Shown here: one piece after another, positions 47,849 to 56,608 of the stretch
How the letters are laid out: every line of letters begins with the position of its first letter
Numbering within the stretch: position 1 is the stretch's first letter
DNA from: SIG452 sp045638525
GTDB taxonomy: Bacteria > Bacillota > Clostridia > UMGS1840
Assembly: GCA_045638525.1 (NCBI GenBank)
Contig: JAZUBQ010000008.1
Location: 58,296 to 122,295 of the forward strand
Direction of reading: 5' to 3'
DNA: 64,000 bases
Program-made: the position numbers and the translations under genes
The notes under the pieces: model-generated
Seen by the model: the letters and a program-made list of their open reading frames with translations, nothing else
What the model was told of the DNA's origin: nothing
Databases searched by the model: none

Positions 47849-50245
47849 ATGTATAACTTTACCGAAATTGAACAAAAATGGCAAAAAATCTGGGATGATA
47901 ACCAGACATTTAAGGCAACCGATGACTTTTCAAAACCCAAATTTATGGCGTTGGTTGAATTTCCCTATCCCTCCGGTCAGGGACTTCATGTAGGACATCC
48001 CCGTTCCTACACCGCTTTGGATATCGTTGCCCGCAAAAAAAGACTGGATGGCTACAATGTGCTCTATCCCATGGGTTGGGACGCATTTGGTCTGCCCACC
48101 GAAAACTTTGCTATCAAAAATAAAATTCATCCCAAAACTGTAACCAAAAATAATATTGCAAACTTCAAACGTCAGTTGAAATCTTTAGGTTTTTCTTTTG
48201 ACTGGTCTCGTGAAATTGATACCACCGACCCCAATTACTATAAATGGACGCAGTGGATTTTCCTCCAGTTGTTTAAAAAAGGATTAGCTTATAAAAAAGA
48301 GATGGCTGTAAACTGGTGTACTTCCTGTAAAGTCGTTTTGGCAAATGAAGAAGTAGTTCAGGGTGCTTGTGAACGTTGCGGCAGTGAAGTAGTCAGAAAA
48401 GTAAAATCCCAGTGGATGTTAAAAATCACCGAATATGCACAGCGTCTGATTGACGATTTGGACGAAGTGGATTACATCGACCGTGTGAAAGCACAGCAGA
48501 AAAACTGGATTGGTCGTTCTACCGGTGCAGAAGTGGACTTTACCACCACTGCAGGCGAAAAATTAAGAGTATATACCACCCGTCCCGACACTCTGTTTGG
48601 TGCTACTTATATGGTAATCTCTCCCGAACATCCCAACATTGAAAAATGGGCGGATAAACTGGAAAATATCGACGAAGTAAAAGCTTACCAAGTGGAAGCA
48701 ACCAAAAAATCCGATTTTGAAAGAACTGAACTTGCAAAAGATAAAACCGGCGTAGAATTAAAAGGTATTCGTGCCATCAATCCTGTAAACGGGAAAGAAA
48801 TTCCGATTTTCGTATCCGACTATGTACTGATGTCCTATGGTACCGGTGCGATTATGGCAGTTCCTGCTCACGACGACCGTGACTGGGATTTTGCAAAAGC
48901 ATTCAACCTGCCCATCATTCAGGTAGTTGCAGGTGGCGATGTGGAAAATGCTGCTTACACCGACGTAGAAGAAGGCACTATGGTGAACTCCGGTTTCTTA
49001 GACGGTTTAAGTGTTTCTGAAGCGAAAAAAGCAATCATCGAATACTTAGATAAAGAAGGCTTAGGGGAATCCAAAGTCAACTATAAACTCCGTGACTGGG
49101 TATTCTCCCGTCAGCGTTACTGGGGCGAACCCATTCCGATTGTACATTGTGAAAAATGTGGTGCTGTGGCACTTCCCGAAAGTGAACTGCCCTTACTGTT
49201 GCCTGAAGTTGACAGTTATGAACCCACCGACAACGGCGAAAGTCCGTTGGCGAATATGACCGATTGGGTGAACACCACTTGTCCTTGCTGTGGCGGTCCT
49301 GCAAAACGTGAAACCGATACCATGCCTCAGTGGGCAGGTTCTTCCTGGTATTTCTTACGTTATATGGATCCTCATAATGATAACGCATTGGCATCCAAAG
49401 AAGCGCTGGAATATTGGGGTCCCGTAGATTGGTACAACGGCGGTATGGAACATACCACTCTGCACTTACTCTACTCTCGTTTCTGGCATAAATTCTTATA
49501 CGATATCGGCGTAGTTCCCACCAAAGAACCCTATGCAAAACGTACCTCTCACGGTATGATTTTAGGGGAAAACGGCGAAAAAATGTCCAAATCCAGAGGT
49601 AACGTGGTAAACCCCGATGATATCGTAAGAGATTACGGCGCAGATACCATGCGTTTATATGAAATGTTCATCGGTGACTTTGAAAAAGCGGCTCCCTGGA
49701 GTCAGCAGGGTATCAAAGGTTGTGTGAGATTCTTAGAACGTGTACACGCACTTATGGATATGATTTCTGAAACTTCCACCGGTAAACTGGAAAAAGAAAT
49801 TCATAAAACCATCAAAAAAGTATCTTCCGATATCGAATCCTTAAAATTCAATACCGGTATTGCAAGCCTGATGAGTTTATTGAATGCCATCTATGATAAC
49901 CGTGGTTTAACCAAAGAAGAACTGAAAATCTTCATCACCTTATTAAATCCCTTTGCTCCTCACTTAACCGAGGAAATGTGGGTTCTCTTAGGCTTTGAAG
50001 GAATGTTAAACCAGACCGCTTGGCCCAAATACGATGAAGCAAAAACCGTGGATAACGAATGTGAAATTGTAATTCAGTTAAACGGTAAAATCAAAGATAA
50101 ACTGGTGATTGCGGCAAATCTTTCCAAAGAAGAAATCGAAAAAACCGTAATGGAAAACGATGCGGTGAAAGCGATGATTGACGGAAAAACTGTAGTGAAA
50201 ACTATTGTTGTTCCTGGCAAGTTAGTTAATATTGTAGTAAAATAA
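47849..50245 (+). CDS. leuS: Leucyl-tRNA synthetase
   Basis: A class I synthetase of 798 residues, normal for bacterial LeuRS. The HIGH motif is HVGHP (near 43-47), and the zinc-like cysteine pair WCTSCKVVLANEEV lies near 155. The CP1 editing domain has TTRPDTLFGATYMV and the threonine-rich region YGTGAIMAVPAHDDRD. KMSKS is in GEKMSKSRGNVVNP (near 575), and the anticodon-binding and C-terminal domains follow. The start has GGAGG. It is the last gene of the long operon. Confidence 0.98.
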   Translation: MYNFTEIEQKWQKIWDDNQTFKATDDFSKPKFMALVEFPYPSGQGLHVGHPRSYTALDIVARKKRLDGYNVLYPMGWDAFGLPTENFAIKNKIHPKTVTKNNIANFKRQLKSLGFSFDWSREIDTTDPNYYKWTQWIFLQLFKKGLAYKKEMAVNWCTSCKVVLANEEVVQGACERCGSEVVRKVKSQWMLKITEYAQRLIDDLDEVDYIDRVKAQQKNWIGRSTGAEVDFTTTAGEKLRVYTTRPDTLFGATYMVISPEHPNIEKWADKLENIDEVKAYQVEATKKSDFERTELAKDKTGVELKGIRAINPVNGKEIPIFVSDYVLMSYGTGAIMAVPAHDDRDWDFAKAFNLPIIQVVAGGDVENAAYTDVEEGTMVNSGFLDGLSVSEAKKAIIEYLDKEGLGESKVNYKLRDWVFSRQRYWGEPIPIVHCEKCGAVALPESELPLLLPEVDSYEPTDNGESPLANMTDWVNTTCPCCGGPAKRETDTMPQWAGSSWYFLRYMDPHNDNALASKEALEYWGPVDWYNGGMEHTTLHLLYSRFWHKFLYDIGVVPTKEPYAKRTSHGMILGENGEKMSKSRGNVVNPDDIVRDYGADTMRLYEMFIGDFEKAAPWSQQGIKGCVRFLERVHALMDMISETSTGKLEKEIHKTIKKVSSDIESLKFNTGIASLMSLLNAIYDNRGLTKEELKIFITLLNPFAPHLTEEMWVLLGFEGMLNQTAWPKYDEAKTVDNECEIVIQLNGKIKDKLVIAANLSKEEIEKTVMENDAVKAMIDGKTVVKTIVVPGKLVNIVVK

Positions 50246-50247
50246 TG

Positions 50248-50290
50248 AAAGAAAGGTGTGGATTTTCCACACCTTTCTTAGTTTTTTTAT
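50248..50290 (+). terminator. Intrinsic terminator after leuS
   Basis: AGAAAGGTGTGG pairs with CCACACCTTTCT around 5 bases, followed by a T-rich run. Confidence 0.88.
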
Positions 50291-50616
50291 GTTCATTTTT
50301 TTCTTTGACAGCAAAGAAAAAACGAACCAAAAAAAGAAACTGCCGCCTGGTATTTCCGCAATCCCAACTGCCGTCTTTCGGTAACTATATTTGATTGCGA
50401 AAATAAGGGCGGATTTGTTTGTTTTCGTCGTTTGGTAAGTAAAAAAATGAGAAAATTATTGTAGAACACTATCTCTTAAATTTAAAAACTGTATAATAGA
50501 ACAGCCGTGCGGCGATTGAGCACTCGTGTAAAAGGGGTAAGGGGATTGTTAAGGGGGATAGGGAGAATATCGAAAATTCCACCTGCTCCCTTGACATAAA
50601 AACGGAATGAATTTCC
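50291..50616. other. Intergenic stretch with no recognisable feature
   Basis: About 325 bases between the leuS terminator and the promoter of orphan RNA 2. Only short A-rich and G-rich runs are seen; no plausible gene, tRNA or strong hairpin. Confidence 0.5.
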
Positions 50617-50645
50617 TTGACAAATCTATAGGAAAATGTTATACT
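50617..50645 (+). promoter_or_regulatory. Sigma-A promoter for orphan RNA 2
   Basis: TTGACA, 17 bases, TATACT, placing the start at the first base of the closing helix at 50652, as in the paralogue. Confidence 0.8.
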
Positions 50646-50651
50646 AAAGAT

Positions 50652-50820
50652 GCCAAACAAAAACTGAATATTATAACTACAGATTAGTGTGTTTTTTTAT
50701 CTATTTGGTAAAAATGTACGCTCTGTTAACTTGTACACTTATCTGTGGTTGAGAGTTTTTGTTTGGCGACAAAAGGAGCGGTGCATTTTTCATGCGTCAG
50801 CTTCGGTTGGCGCATTTTTT
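50652..50820 (+). ncRNA. Orphan structured RNA 2, 6S-like (paralogue at 42056)
   Basis: About 169 bases. A perfect 14-bp closing helix (GCCAAACAAAAACT with AGTTTTTGTTTGGC, 50652-50665 and 50754-50767) is followed by a bubble of 13 and 7 bases. A second helix (ACAGAT, T, AGTGT with ACACT, T, ATCTGT) and an A/T-rich apex come next. The 3' part GACAAAAGGAGCGGTGCATT resembles the paralogue, then a terminator (TGCGTCAGC TTCG GTTGGCGCA, T6). The inner parts of the two RNAs differ in sequence but keep the pairing. No gene follows in the same direction, so it is not a riboswitch. 6S RNA is the leading explanation. Confidence 0.65.
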
Positions 50821-50878
50821 ATTTTGCAAAGCTTTTTTTGGAAAAACCTCAATTGTTGCCACACAAGACAAACAACAG

Positions 50879-50919
50879 GAAAACGGTATGAGATTGATTA
50901 TCTCATACCGTTTTCTTTT
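50879..50919. terminator. Bidirectional intrinsic terminator of the spoIIA operon
   Basis: A perfect 16-bp stem GAAAACGGTATGAGAT/ATCTCATACCGTTTTC with a 5-base loop, between the converging RNA 2 and sigF. Confidence 0.85.
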
Positions 50920-51637
50920 AGGAATAAGTTAGCTTTTTTCTTAGCCCTTCAATGATTTTCTTTTCAATTCTTGAAACCTGCACCTGCGAAATATTCAGCC
51001 GCTTTGCCACTTCATTCTGGGTTTTATCCTGAAAATATCGCATTTCTATCACTGTTTTTTCCCGTGAAGGGAGCTTTTCCAAAAGTTCGTGGAGTGCAAG
51101 GTGCTCGATCAGCTTTTCTTCTTCATTTTCTCGGGATGGAATTTTATCCATCAACATAGCGGAACCGTCATCCCCCACCGGTGCATACAGGGATTCACAA
51201 ACGGGAGAATACGAAAGTGCAGTGATCACATCTTCGGTTTCTAACTGAAGTGCTTCTGCAATTTCTGTAATTTTTGGTTCGCGGAAAAATTTATTTTGAT
51301 ATTGCTCCGTATAAAGATTGATTTTATAAGCATTTTCCTTAATGGTTCTGGAAACCTTCACAGTGCCGTCATCCCGTAGAAACCGTTTTATTTCTCCCAT
51401 AATCATTGGGACAGCATAGGTGGAAAATTGCACTTCGTAGGAGAAATCAAATTTTTGGATGGCTTTTTGCAATCCGATACAGCCAATCTGTATGGCATCG
51501 TCCAACTCGATGCCCCGGCTTAAAAATTTTAATGCAATTTTTTTCACCAATCCCATATTCAAAGAAAATAGCCTTTCGGTTGCTTCCCGGTCGCCGTTTT
51601 TTGCCCGCTCAATCAGCGTATTGTTTTGGTCGAACAA
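50918..51637 (-). CDS. sigF: Sporulation sigma factor SigF
   Basis: About 239 residues; the sigma factor active first in the forespore. Region 2 is IQIGCIGLQKAIQKFD with FSTYAVPMIMGEIKRFLRDD, region 3 VSRTIKENAYKINL, and region 4 HTH TQNEVAKRLNISQVQVSRIE. SigG is very similar, but the place after spoIIAB decides for SigF. The TTG start is chosen because GAGGTG lies 6 bases upstream; a GTG three codons earlier overlaps that site. Confidence 0.94.
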   Translation of the reverse strand: MFDQNNTLIERAKNGDREATERLFSLNMGLVKKIALKFLSRGIELDDAIQIGCIGLQKAIQKFDFSYEVQFSTYAVPMIMGEIKRFLRDDGTVKVSRTIKENAYKINLYTEQYQNKFFREPKITEIAEALQLETEDVITALSYSPVCESLYAPVGDDGSAMLMDKIPSRENEEEKLIEHLALHELLEKLPSREKTVIEMRYFQDKTQNEVAKRLNISQVQVSRIEKKIIEGLRKKLTYS

Positions 51638-51678
51638 TGCTTTCACCTCTCTTGATTGCCCAACAGATGATGTTTGGG

Positions 51679-52116
51679 TTATGTATGATTGGCGTCCAGA
51701 AATTTTTTCATTATTACCCGGGTTCCTTTTCCTACCTCTGATTCTACTGTGAGCGTGTCGGTGAAAGTTTCCATCACGGTAAAGCCCATGCCTGCACGTT
51801 CTTCATTTTCCTTGGTGGTGAAAAGGGGTTCTCTTGCTTTTTCAATGTCGGAGATTCCTTTGCCCGAGTCTGTGACAGAGATTTCGACTGTGTGTGTATC
51901 CAGTATCCGCATTTCTAATGTTACGATGCCGACTGTTCCGTCATATCCGTGGATGATGGCGTTGGAGACTGCTTCCGAAACCGCAGTCTTGATTTCTACC
52001 AGTTCAGAAACCGTTGGATCCAAACCGGAAATAAAGGCGGCAGATGCCACGCGGGCAAAACTTTCGTTTTCGGATTTAGAGAGAAACATCAGTCTCATTT
52101 CGTTGGTTATTTCCAT
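51679..52116 (-). CDS. spoIIAB: Anti-sigma F factor SpoIIAB
   Basis: A 145-residue GHKL-type serine kinase that holds SigF inactive and phosphorylates SpoIIAA. The N box is KTAVSEAVSNAIIHGYD (near 43-59), the G1 box ISVTDSGKGI, and the lid and G2 region EERAGMGFTVMETF. It overlaps spoIIAA by 10 bases. Confidence 0.96.
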   Translation of the reverse strand: MEITNEMRLMFLSKSENESFARVASAAFISGLDPTVSELVEIKTAVSEAVSNAIIHGYDGTVGIVTLEMRILDTHTVEISVTDSGKGISDIEKAREPLFTTKENEERAGMGFTVMETFTDTLTVESEVGKGTRVIMKKFLDANHT

Positions 52117-52445
52117 ACGGTATTCAGCTCCTTTTCATTTACTATGATATGACAAAGCTCACTTAATTTTGCCAGCTGAAAGATTTTTTGATATTTTTCA
52201 TTGGGGGTATATACCCAAACACCGGCGCCGATGGCAGATGCAGTTTTGCATCCGTTGGCAATCAGTCCGATGCCGGAGCTGTCCATAAAGGATAAACCGG
52301 CAAGTGAATACAGAATTTTTCGATAGGAGCCGGTTGACAGCTTCATATCAATTCTTTCCCGGGCGGTGATGCTGTTATGATGATCTAACTCTCCAAAAAG
52401 GGAAATGAGCAGGGTTCGGTCTTGTTCTTGGAATCTGATATCCAT
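52107..52445 (-). CDS. spoIIAA: Anti-anti-sigma F factor SpoIIAA
   Basis: A 112-residue STAS protein that frees SigF when dephosphorylated. The phosphorylated serine lies in LSFMDSSGIGLIANG (near residue 57). The start MDIRFQEQ follows AAGGAGG; the longer open frame upstream is not translated. It is first in the spoIIAA-spoIIAB-sigF operon, and presence of this operon implies endospore formation. Confidence 0.96.
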   Translation of the reverse strand: MDIRFQEQDRTLLISLFGELDHHNSITARERIDMKLSTGSYRKILYSLAGLSFMDSSGIGLIANGCKTASAIGAGVWVYTPNEKYQKIFQLAKLSELCHIIVNEKELNTVWK

Positions 52446-52576
52446 CCCAAAACGCCTCCTTTTAACAAAAATTTGGTTTTTATATTGTAGCATAGAAAGA
52501 GTAAAAAATCTTTTGTAATTTGTCGGCGAGAAGTGAAAATCGTTCGACAAAACCAACTTTTTTTTGGAAAAATCAG

Positions 52577-52605
52577 TTGATTTTTTATGGAAGTTATGAT
52601 AAAAT
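52577..52605 (+). promoter_or_regulatory. Sigma-A promoter for dut
   Basis: TTGATT, 17 bases, TAAAAT, about 44 bases before the start codon. Confidence 0.65.
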
Positions 52606-52648
52606 AAACAAAATGCTATTCTATATTTTTCAGAAAGGAAATTTTCCT

Positions 52649-53137
52649 ATGAGACAAAGAGGTTTTGAAGTAGCCAAGGATTTTTTAGATCAGGATATCA
52701 AACTTCCCGAACGTTCCACAAAAAACAGTGCGGGTTATGATTTTTTTGCCATCGAGGATACTGCGGTTCCTTCGTTTTATAAGCAACTTTTAGAAAAAGT
52801 GATTTCAAAAGAACCTTTAAAACCCACTCTTTTAAAAACCGGCATCAAAGCCTATATGGGTGAGGATGAGGTATTATCTTTATATAATCGTTCTTCTAAT
52901 CCCGGAAAAAAAGGTTTGGTTCTGGCGAATTCTGTCGGTATTATCGACAGTGACTATTATTCCAATCCCGACAATGACGGACACATTATGTTTGCGTTTT
53001 ACAATTTTATGCCGTTTGCGATTGTTGTGAAAAAAGGTGAAAAAATCGGTCAGGGCATTTTTACCAAGTTTTTAAAAGCCGATCAAGATGATGCTAAGGG
53101 CGAACGCTTGGGTGGATTTGGAAGCACCGGTAAATAA
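52649..53137 (+). CDS. dut: dUTP diphosphatase
   Basis: A 162-residue trimeric-type dUTPase that keeps uracil out of DNA. The five motifs are visible: NSAGYDFFA (I), YNRSSNPGKKG (II), LANSVGIIDSDYY (III), GEKIGQGIF (IV) and ERLGGFGSTGK (V). Between motifs I and II there is an insertion of about 25 residues (VPSFYKQLLEKVISKEPLKP) relative to the usual length. AAAGGAAA precedes the ATG. Confidence 0.93.
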   Translation: MRQRGFEVAKDFLDQDIKLPERSTKNSAGYDFFAIEDTAVPSFYKQLLEKVISKEPLKPTLLKTGIKAYMGEDEVLSLYNRSSNPGKKGLVLANSVGIIDSDYYSNPDNDGHIMFAFYNFMPFAIVVKKGEKIGQGIFTKFLKADQDDAKGERLGGFGSTGK

Positions 53138-53156
53138 ACAATTTTCGTGTCGTTTT

Positions 53157-53193
53157 ATCACAAAGACTTCACAAATCTGTGATATCTTGTGAT
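53157..53193. other. Nested inverted repeat before the cyclophilin gene
   Basis: Outer arms ATCACAA/TTGTGAT and inner arms TCACA/TGTGA share nearly one centre in the gap between dut and the lipoprotein. It could be an operator or an mRNA hairpin; no T run follows. Confidence 0.5.
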
Positions 53194-53227
53194 GAAGGGT
53201 ATGAAATGAAAAAAGGAGAATAACAGA

Positions 53228-53893
53228 GTGAAAAAGTTATGTTTAATGTTGATTGCAGCTTCCTTATTATTAAGCGGATGCGGAGCAACTGATAAAAATG
53301 CGTATACTTCTACCAATTCTACTGCCGGCAAAGCCGAGCTGGACAAGACCAGCAAAGATGATATTTTAAAACAAACACCTGCACCTGTGCAGGGTGAAAC
53401 AAAAGGAGAAGATGAGATGAGAGCAATTATTACAATGAAAACCGTGACGGTTGACAAAACCGATGCAAAGAAACCCATCGTTACCATTGAAACCGAAGCA
53501 GGCGGTATCATCAAAGCGGAATTATACCCCGATGTGGCACCCATCACTGTTGATAACTTTATTTCGCTGATTGAAAAAGGTTTTTATGACGGTTTGATTT
53601 TCCACAGAAACATTCCCGGTTTTGTGATTCAGGGCGGATGTCCGTTAGGAAACGGTACCGGTGGCCCCGGCTATCAGATTAAAGGTGAATTTGCATCCAA
53701 CGGTGTGGAAAACAATTTAAAACATACCCGTGGCGTTTTGTCTATGGCAAGATCCATGATGCCTGATTCTGCAGGTAGTCAGTTCTTTATTATGCATGCA
53801 GACGCTCCGCATCTGGATGGAGAATATGCAGCATTCGGTAAAGTAATCGAAGGTATGGACTTTGTTGACCAGATTGCAAACTCCGGTCTGTAA
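53228..53893 (+). CDS. Cyclophilin-type peptidyl-prolyl isomerase, lipoprotein
   Basis: A 221-residue exported folding enzyme. A signal peptide with lipobox LLSGC (Cys near residue 18) is followed by a linker of about 60 residues and the cyclophilin domain (about 78-221). That domain contains FHRNIPGFVIQGGCPLGNGT, the active-site pattern, and GSQFFIMHADAPHLDGEYAAFGKV. The protein stops at VDQIANSGL, roughly 20 residues short of the usual cyclophilin end, so the last strand may be missing. The start is GTG after AAAGGAG. Confidence 0.92.
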   Translation: MKKLCLMLIAASLLLSGCGATDKNAYTSTNSTAGKAELDKTSKDDILKQTPAPVQGETKGEDEMRAIITMKTVTVDKTDAKKPIVTIETEAGGIIKAELYPDVAPITVDNFISLIEKGFYDGLIFHRNIPGFVIQGGCPLGNGTGGPGYQIKGEFASNGVENNLKHTRGVLSMARSMMPDSAGSQFFIMHADAPHLDGEYAAFGKVIEGMDFVDQIANSGL

Positions 53894-53896
53894 GAA

Positions 53897-54583
53897 ATGG
53901 CAGTTTGCGTATTGGACAAACGGGTACCCCAAACTGTCCGGACTTTTCTTGTTCAAAAAGGAATACAGATTGTGCAAACCAAAGAGGTGGCTTCTTTAGA
54001 GCCACCTCTTAATACACACACAGATATTCAACTGACAAAAGTTGGGAAGGAACTGATTTGCGAACCGACTCTTTTTGCATATTACCGTCGTTTTTTTCCA
54101 TCCGTAAAAACAGGGAAAACGAAGCTTTCTTCCCAATATCCCAATGATGTGGCATATAATTGCCTTACGGTGGGGAATTTTTTCTTTCATCGGATGGATG
54201 TGACGGATTCGGTTGTTTTAGAGTCAGCCAAACGACAAAACTTGCAAATGATTCCTGTTCGTCAGGGCTATACCGCTTGTTCCACTTTGGTGATTTCCGA
54301 TACCGCTGTGATTACTGCAGATGATGGGATGGAAGCTGCATTTTTAGGTTGTGGGATTGATGTGTGTAAAATTCCTCAAGGTGCTGTTTTGTTACAAAAT
54401 TTTCCCTATGGATTTATCGGTGGCGCAGGGGGCAGAATCTCAGAAGATGAAATTTTGTTTTTTGGAACACCACAGGAAAAGAAAGTGTATGATTTTTTGG
54501 AAAAACATCAAAAAACACCTGTGATTTTCCCGGGGATTCCCGAGGATTTTGGCGGACTGATTCTTTTTGCAGAAAACCGATAA
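53897..54583 (+). CDS. DUF6873-like GME-fold protein
   Basis: A cytoplasmic protein of 228 residues. The central part QGYTACSTLVISDTAVITAD and the later IPQGAVLLQNFPYGFIGGAG with GRISEDEILFFGT fit the guanidine-modifying-enzyme (arginine deiminase) fold family DUF6873, conserved in Clostridia without known function. A catalytic Cys-His pair cannot be assigned with confidence. It starts 4 bases after the cyclophilin, so the two are one transcript. Confidence 0.65.
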   Translation: MAVCVLDKRVPQTVRTFLVQKGIQIVQTKEVASLEPPLNTHTDIQLTKVGKELICEPTLFAYYRRFFPSVKTGKTKLSSQYPNDVAYNCLTVGNFFFHRMDVTDSVVLESAKRQNLQMIPVRQGYTACSTLVISDTAVITADDGMEAAFLGCGIDVCKIPQGAVLLQNFPYGFIGGAGGRISEDEILFFGTPQEKKVYDFLEKHQKTPVIFPGIPEDFGGLILFAENR

Positions 54584-54609
54584 AAAATAAAAAAAATTGT
54601 AAAAATCTC

Positions 54610-54638
54610 TTGACAAATGGATTGGTTTGTGGTATATT
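54610..54638 (+). promoter_or_regulatory. Sigma-A promoter for tRNA-Leu(CAA)
   Basis: TTGACA, 17 bases, TATATT, about 30 bases before the tRNA. Confidence 0.8.
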
Positions 54639-54667
54639 ATTATAAGTCAGCATTTGTAGTTTTATAT

Positions 54668-54749
54668 GCCGGTGTGGCGGAATGGCAGACGCGCGCGACT
54701 CAAAATCGTGAGGGAAACCGTGGGGGTTCAAGTCCCTTCACCGGCACCA
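54668..54749 (+). tRNA. tRNA-Leu (anticodon CAA)
   Basis: An 82-base class II tRNA with acceptor GCCGGTG/CACCGGC, anticodon loop CTCAAAA, a long variable arm, T arm GGGGTTCAAGTCCC and encoded CCA. No hairpin array follows this one; rpmB is 71 bases downstream. Confidence 0.96.
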
Positions 54750-54820
54750 TCATTATAAAATCAGGTTAAAAAATGGCTGATATAAACTGTTATATCATAT
54801 GTTTGGAGGTGCAATCAATT

Positions 54821-55009
54821 ATGGCAAAATGTGAAATTTGCAGCAAAGCTACCACTTTCGGTATTCAGGTTTCTCACTCTCACAGAAGATCCAACAGAAC
54901 CTGGAAACCCAACATCAGAAAAGTAAGAGCAATCGTTGACGGTGCTCCCAGAAAGATTACCGTTTGCTCCAAATGCTTAAAATCCGGTAGAGTTATCCGT
55001 GCTATCTAA
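54821..55009 (+). CDS. rpmB: 50S ribosomal protein L28
   Basis: A 62-residue protein, MAKCEICSKATTFGIQVSHS at the start, with two Cys pairs (CEIC, CSKC) of the zinc-binding form. The start after GGAGGTG was chosen over an open frame that runs back towards the tRNA. It is probably co-transcribed with tRNA-Leu. Confidence 0.97.
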   Translation: MAKCEICSKATTFGIQVSHSHRRSNRTWKPNIRKVRAIVDGAPRKITVCSKCLKSGRVIRAI

Positions 55010-55027
55010 TTAAAATTAGAAAACAAG

Positions 55028-55060
55028 AAAAAGCTGTGTGAATGTCACACAGCTTTTTTT
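55028..55060 (+). terminator. Intrinsic terminator after rpmB
   Basis: AAAAAGCTGTGTGA pairs with TCACACAGCTTTTT, 3-base loop. Confidence 0.9.
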
Positions 55061-55091
55061 GTTATACTTTCGTTACAGTCTTGAAAAAATC

Positions 55092-55120
55092 TTGCATCCC
55101 AATCTCGTATATGATATAAT
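55092..55120 (+). promoter_or_regulatory. Sigma-A promoter for malQ
   Basis: TTGCAT, 17 bases, TATAAT, about 40 bases before the chosen start. Confidence 0.65.
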
Positions 55121-55158
55121 AAGAAGCAATCAAATTTATGAAAAAAGGATTTTATACT

Positions 55159-56589
55159 ATGGATAGAAAAAGCGGTGTTTTAATGCACATTTCCTCTTTG
55201 TTTGGGGATTATTCCATTGGAAGTTTTTCCGAGGAAGCAAAGCAGTTTGTGGATTTTTTGTCAGAATGTGGATTCACCTATTGGCAGGTGCTTCCTTTTT
55301 GTATGGCGGATGCCTATAACTCTCCCTATCAGTCTTATTCTGCTTTTGGCGGAAATCCCTATTTTGTGGATCTTGTAACCTTGCAGAAAAAGGGACTTTT
55401 AACTAAGGATGAGTTGGAAGATGCAAAACAGAAAACTCCTTATGTGGCAGAATATGAACGTTTGTGGGAAGAACGAATTTCCCTGTTAAAAACTGCTGCA
55501 ATACGAGTTCAAAATCGGCAGGAAATTGAAGATTTTATTGACAAAAATCCCCATCTGGGTGATTTTTGTCGATTTATGGCGTTAAAAGAAGCAAACAATC
55601 ATTCTTGTTGGAGCGAATGGGAAACCGAGGAGATTCAGGACGAAATTTTATTTGCCTGGAAAATGATTCAGTATGAATTTTTTACCCAGTGGCAGGAAAT
55701 TAAAACCTATGCCAATGGGAAGGGAATTAAATTGATTGGTGATATGCCCATCTATGTTTCCTATGACAGTTGTGACGTTTGGGCAAATCGAGACCAATTT
55801 TTGTTATCAGAGGATGGAAGACCCACTCTTGTGGCAGGCGTTCCGCCTGATTATTTCTCTCAGGACGGTCAGCTTTGGGGAAATCCTTTGTATGATTGGA
55901 ACAAAATGAAAGAAGATGGATACCGTTGGTGGTGTGAAAGAATTTCCCATATGGCAGAGATGTTTGATGCGGTGCGTATTGACCATTTTCGTGCGTTTGA
56001 GTCCTATTGGGCGGTACCGTTTGGTGCAAAAACCGCCAAAGAGGGAAGCTGGCAACCGGGTCCCCGTATGGAATTTATTCGTGCCATTCGGGAAGCGGCA
56101 GGCAATTCTCAGATTATTGCAGAAGATTTGGGGGATATTACGCCGGAGGTACATCAGTTGGTGAAAGACAGTGGTTTTCCCGGAATGCGGGTGTTCCAGT
56201 TTGGATTTTTATCCGATGGTGACAGTTTGCATAAGCCCCATCATTATCCCAAAAATTCGGTGGCATACACCGGAACTCACGATAATAACACCTTGCTTGG
56301 ATACTTGTGGGAATTGCCCGAGCATCTGAAAAAAGAAATGCTTGCTTACTGTGGTCACGAAGGCGATTGGGGTAACGGTTGCAGAAGTATTATTCGGACT
56401 GTTTATCAAAGTCATGCAGATTGGGTGATTTTACCCATTCAGGATTTGTTGTTCTATGGCTCCGATACTCGGTTAAATACGCCGGGAAAAGCCGAAGGAA
56501 ACTGGCAGTTTAGAATTACCAAAGAACAACTCGGTTCCATTGATAAAGAGTATTTTAAAAAGCTGAACGAGCGTTACGCAAGACGATAG
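55159..56589 (+). CDS. malQ: 4-alpha-glucanotransferase (MalQ, GH77)
   Basis: A cytoplasmic amylomaltase of 476 residues that moves maltosyl and longer units between glucans. Family motifs are YWQVLPFCMADAYNSPYQSYS, DMPIYVSYDSCDVW, the nucleophile region FDAVRIDHFRAFESYW (near 278-293), the acid/base in IIAEDLGDITPEV and TGTHDNNTLLGYLW. The ATG at 55159 has AAAGGA 8 bases upstream; an ATG seven codons earlier lacks a site. It lies 19 bases before a GH13 gene, so the pair should act together on glycogen or maltodextrins. Confidence 0.96.
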   Translation: MDRKSGVLMHISSLFGDYSIGSFSEEAKQFVDFLSECGFTYWQVLPFCMADAYNSPYQSYSAFGGNPYFVDLVTLQKKGLLTKDELEDAKQKTPYVAEYERLWEERISLLKTAAIRVQNRQEIEDFIDKNPHLGDFCRFMALKEANNHSCWSEWETEEIQDEILFAWKMIQYEFFTQWQEIKTYANGKGIKLIGDMPIYVSYDSCDVWANRDQFLLSEDGRPTLVAGVPPDYFSQDGQLWGNPLYDWNKMKEDGYRWWCERISHMAEMFDAVRIDHFRAFESYWAVPFGAKTAKEGSWQPGPRMEFIRAIREAAGNSQIIAEDLGDITPEVHQLVKDSGFPGMRVFQFGFLSDGDSLHKPHHYPKNSVAYTGTHDNNTLLGYLWELPEHLKKEMLAYCGHEGDWGNGCRSIIRTVYQSHADWVILPIQDLLFYGSDTRLNTPGKAEGNWQFRITKEQLGSIDKEYFKKLNERYARR

Positions 56590-56608
56590 AAAAACGGAGG
56601 AGCTTTTG

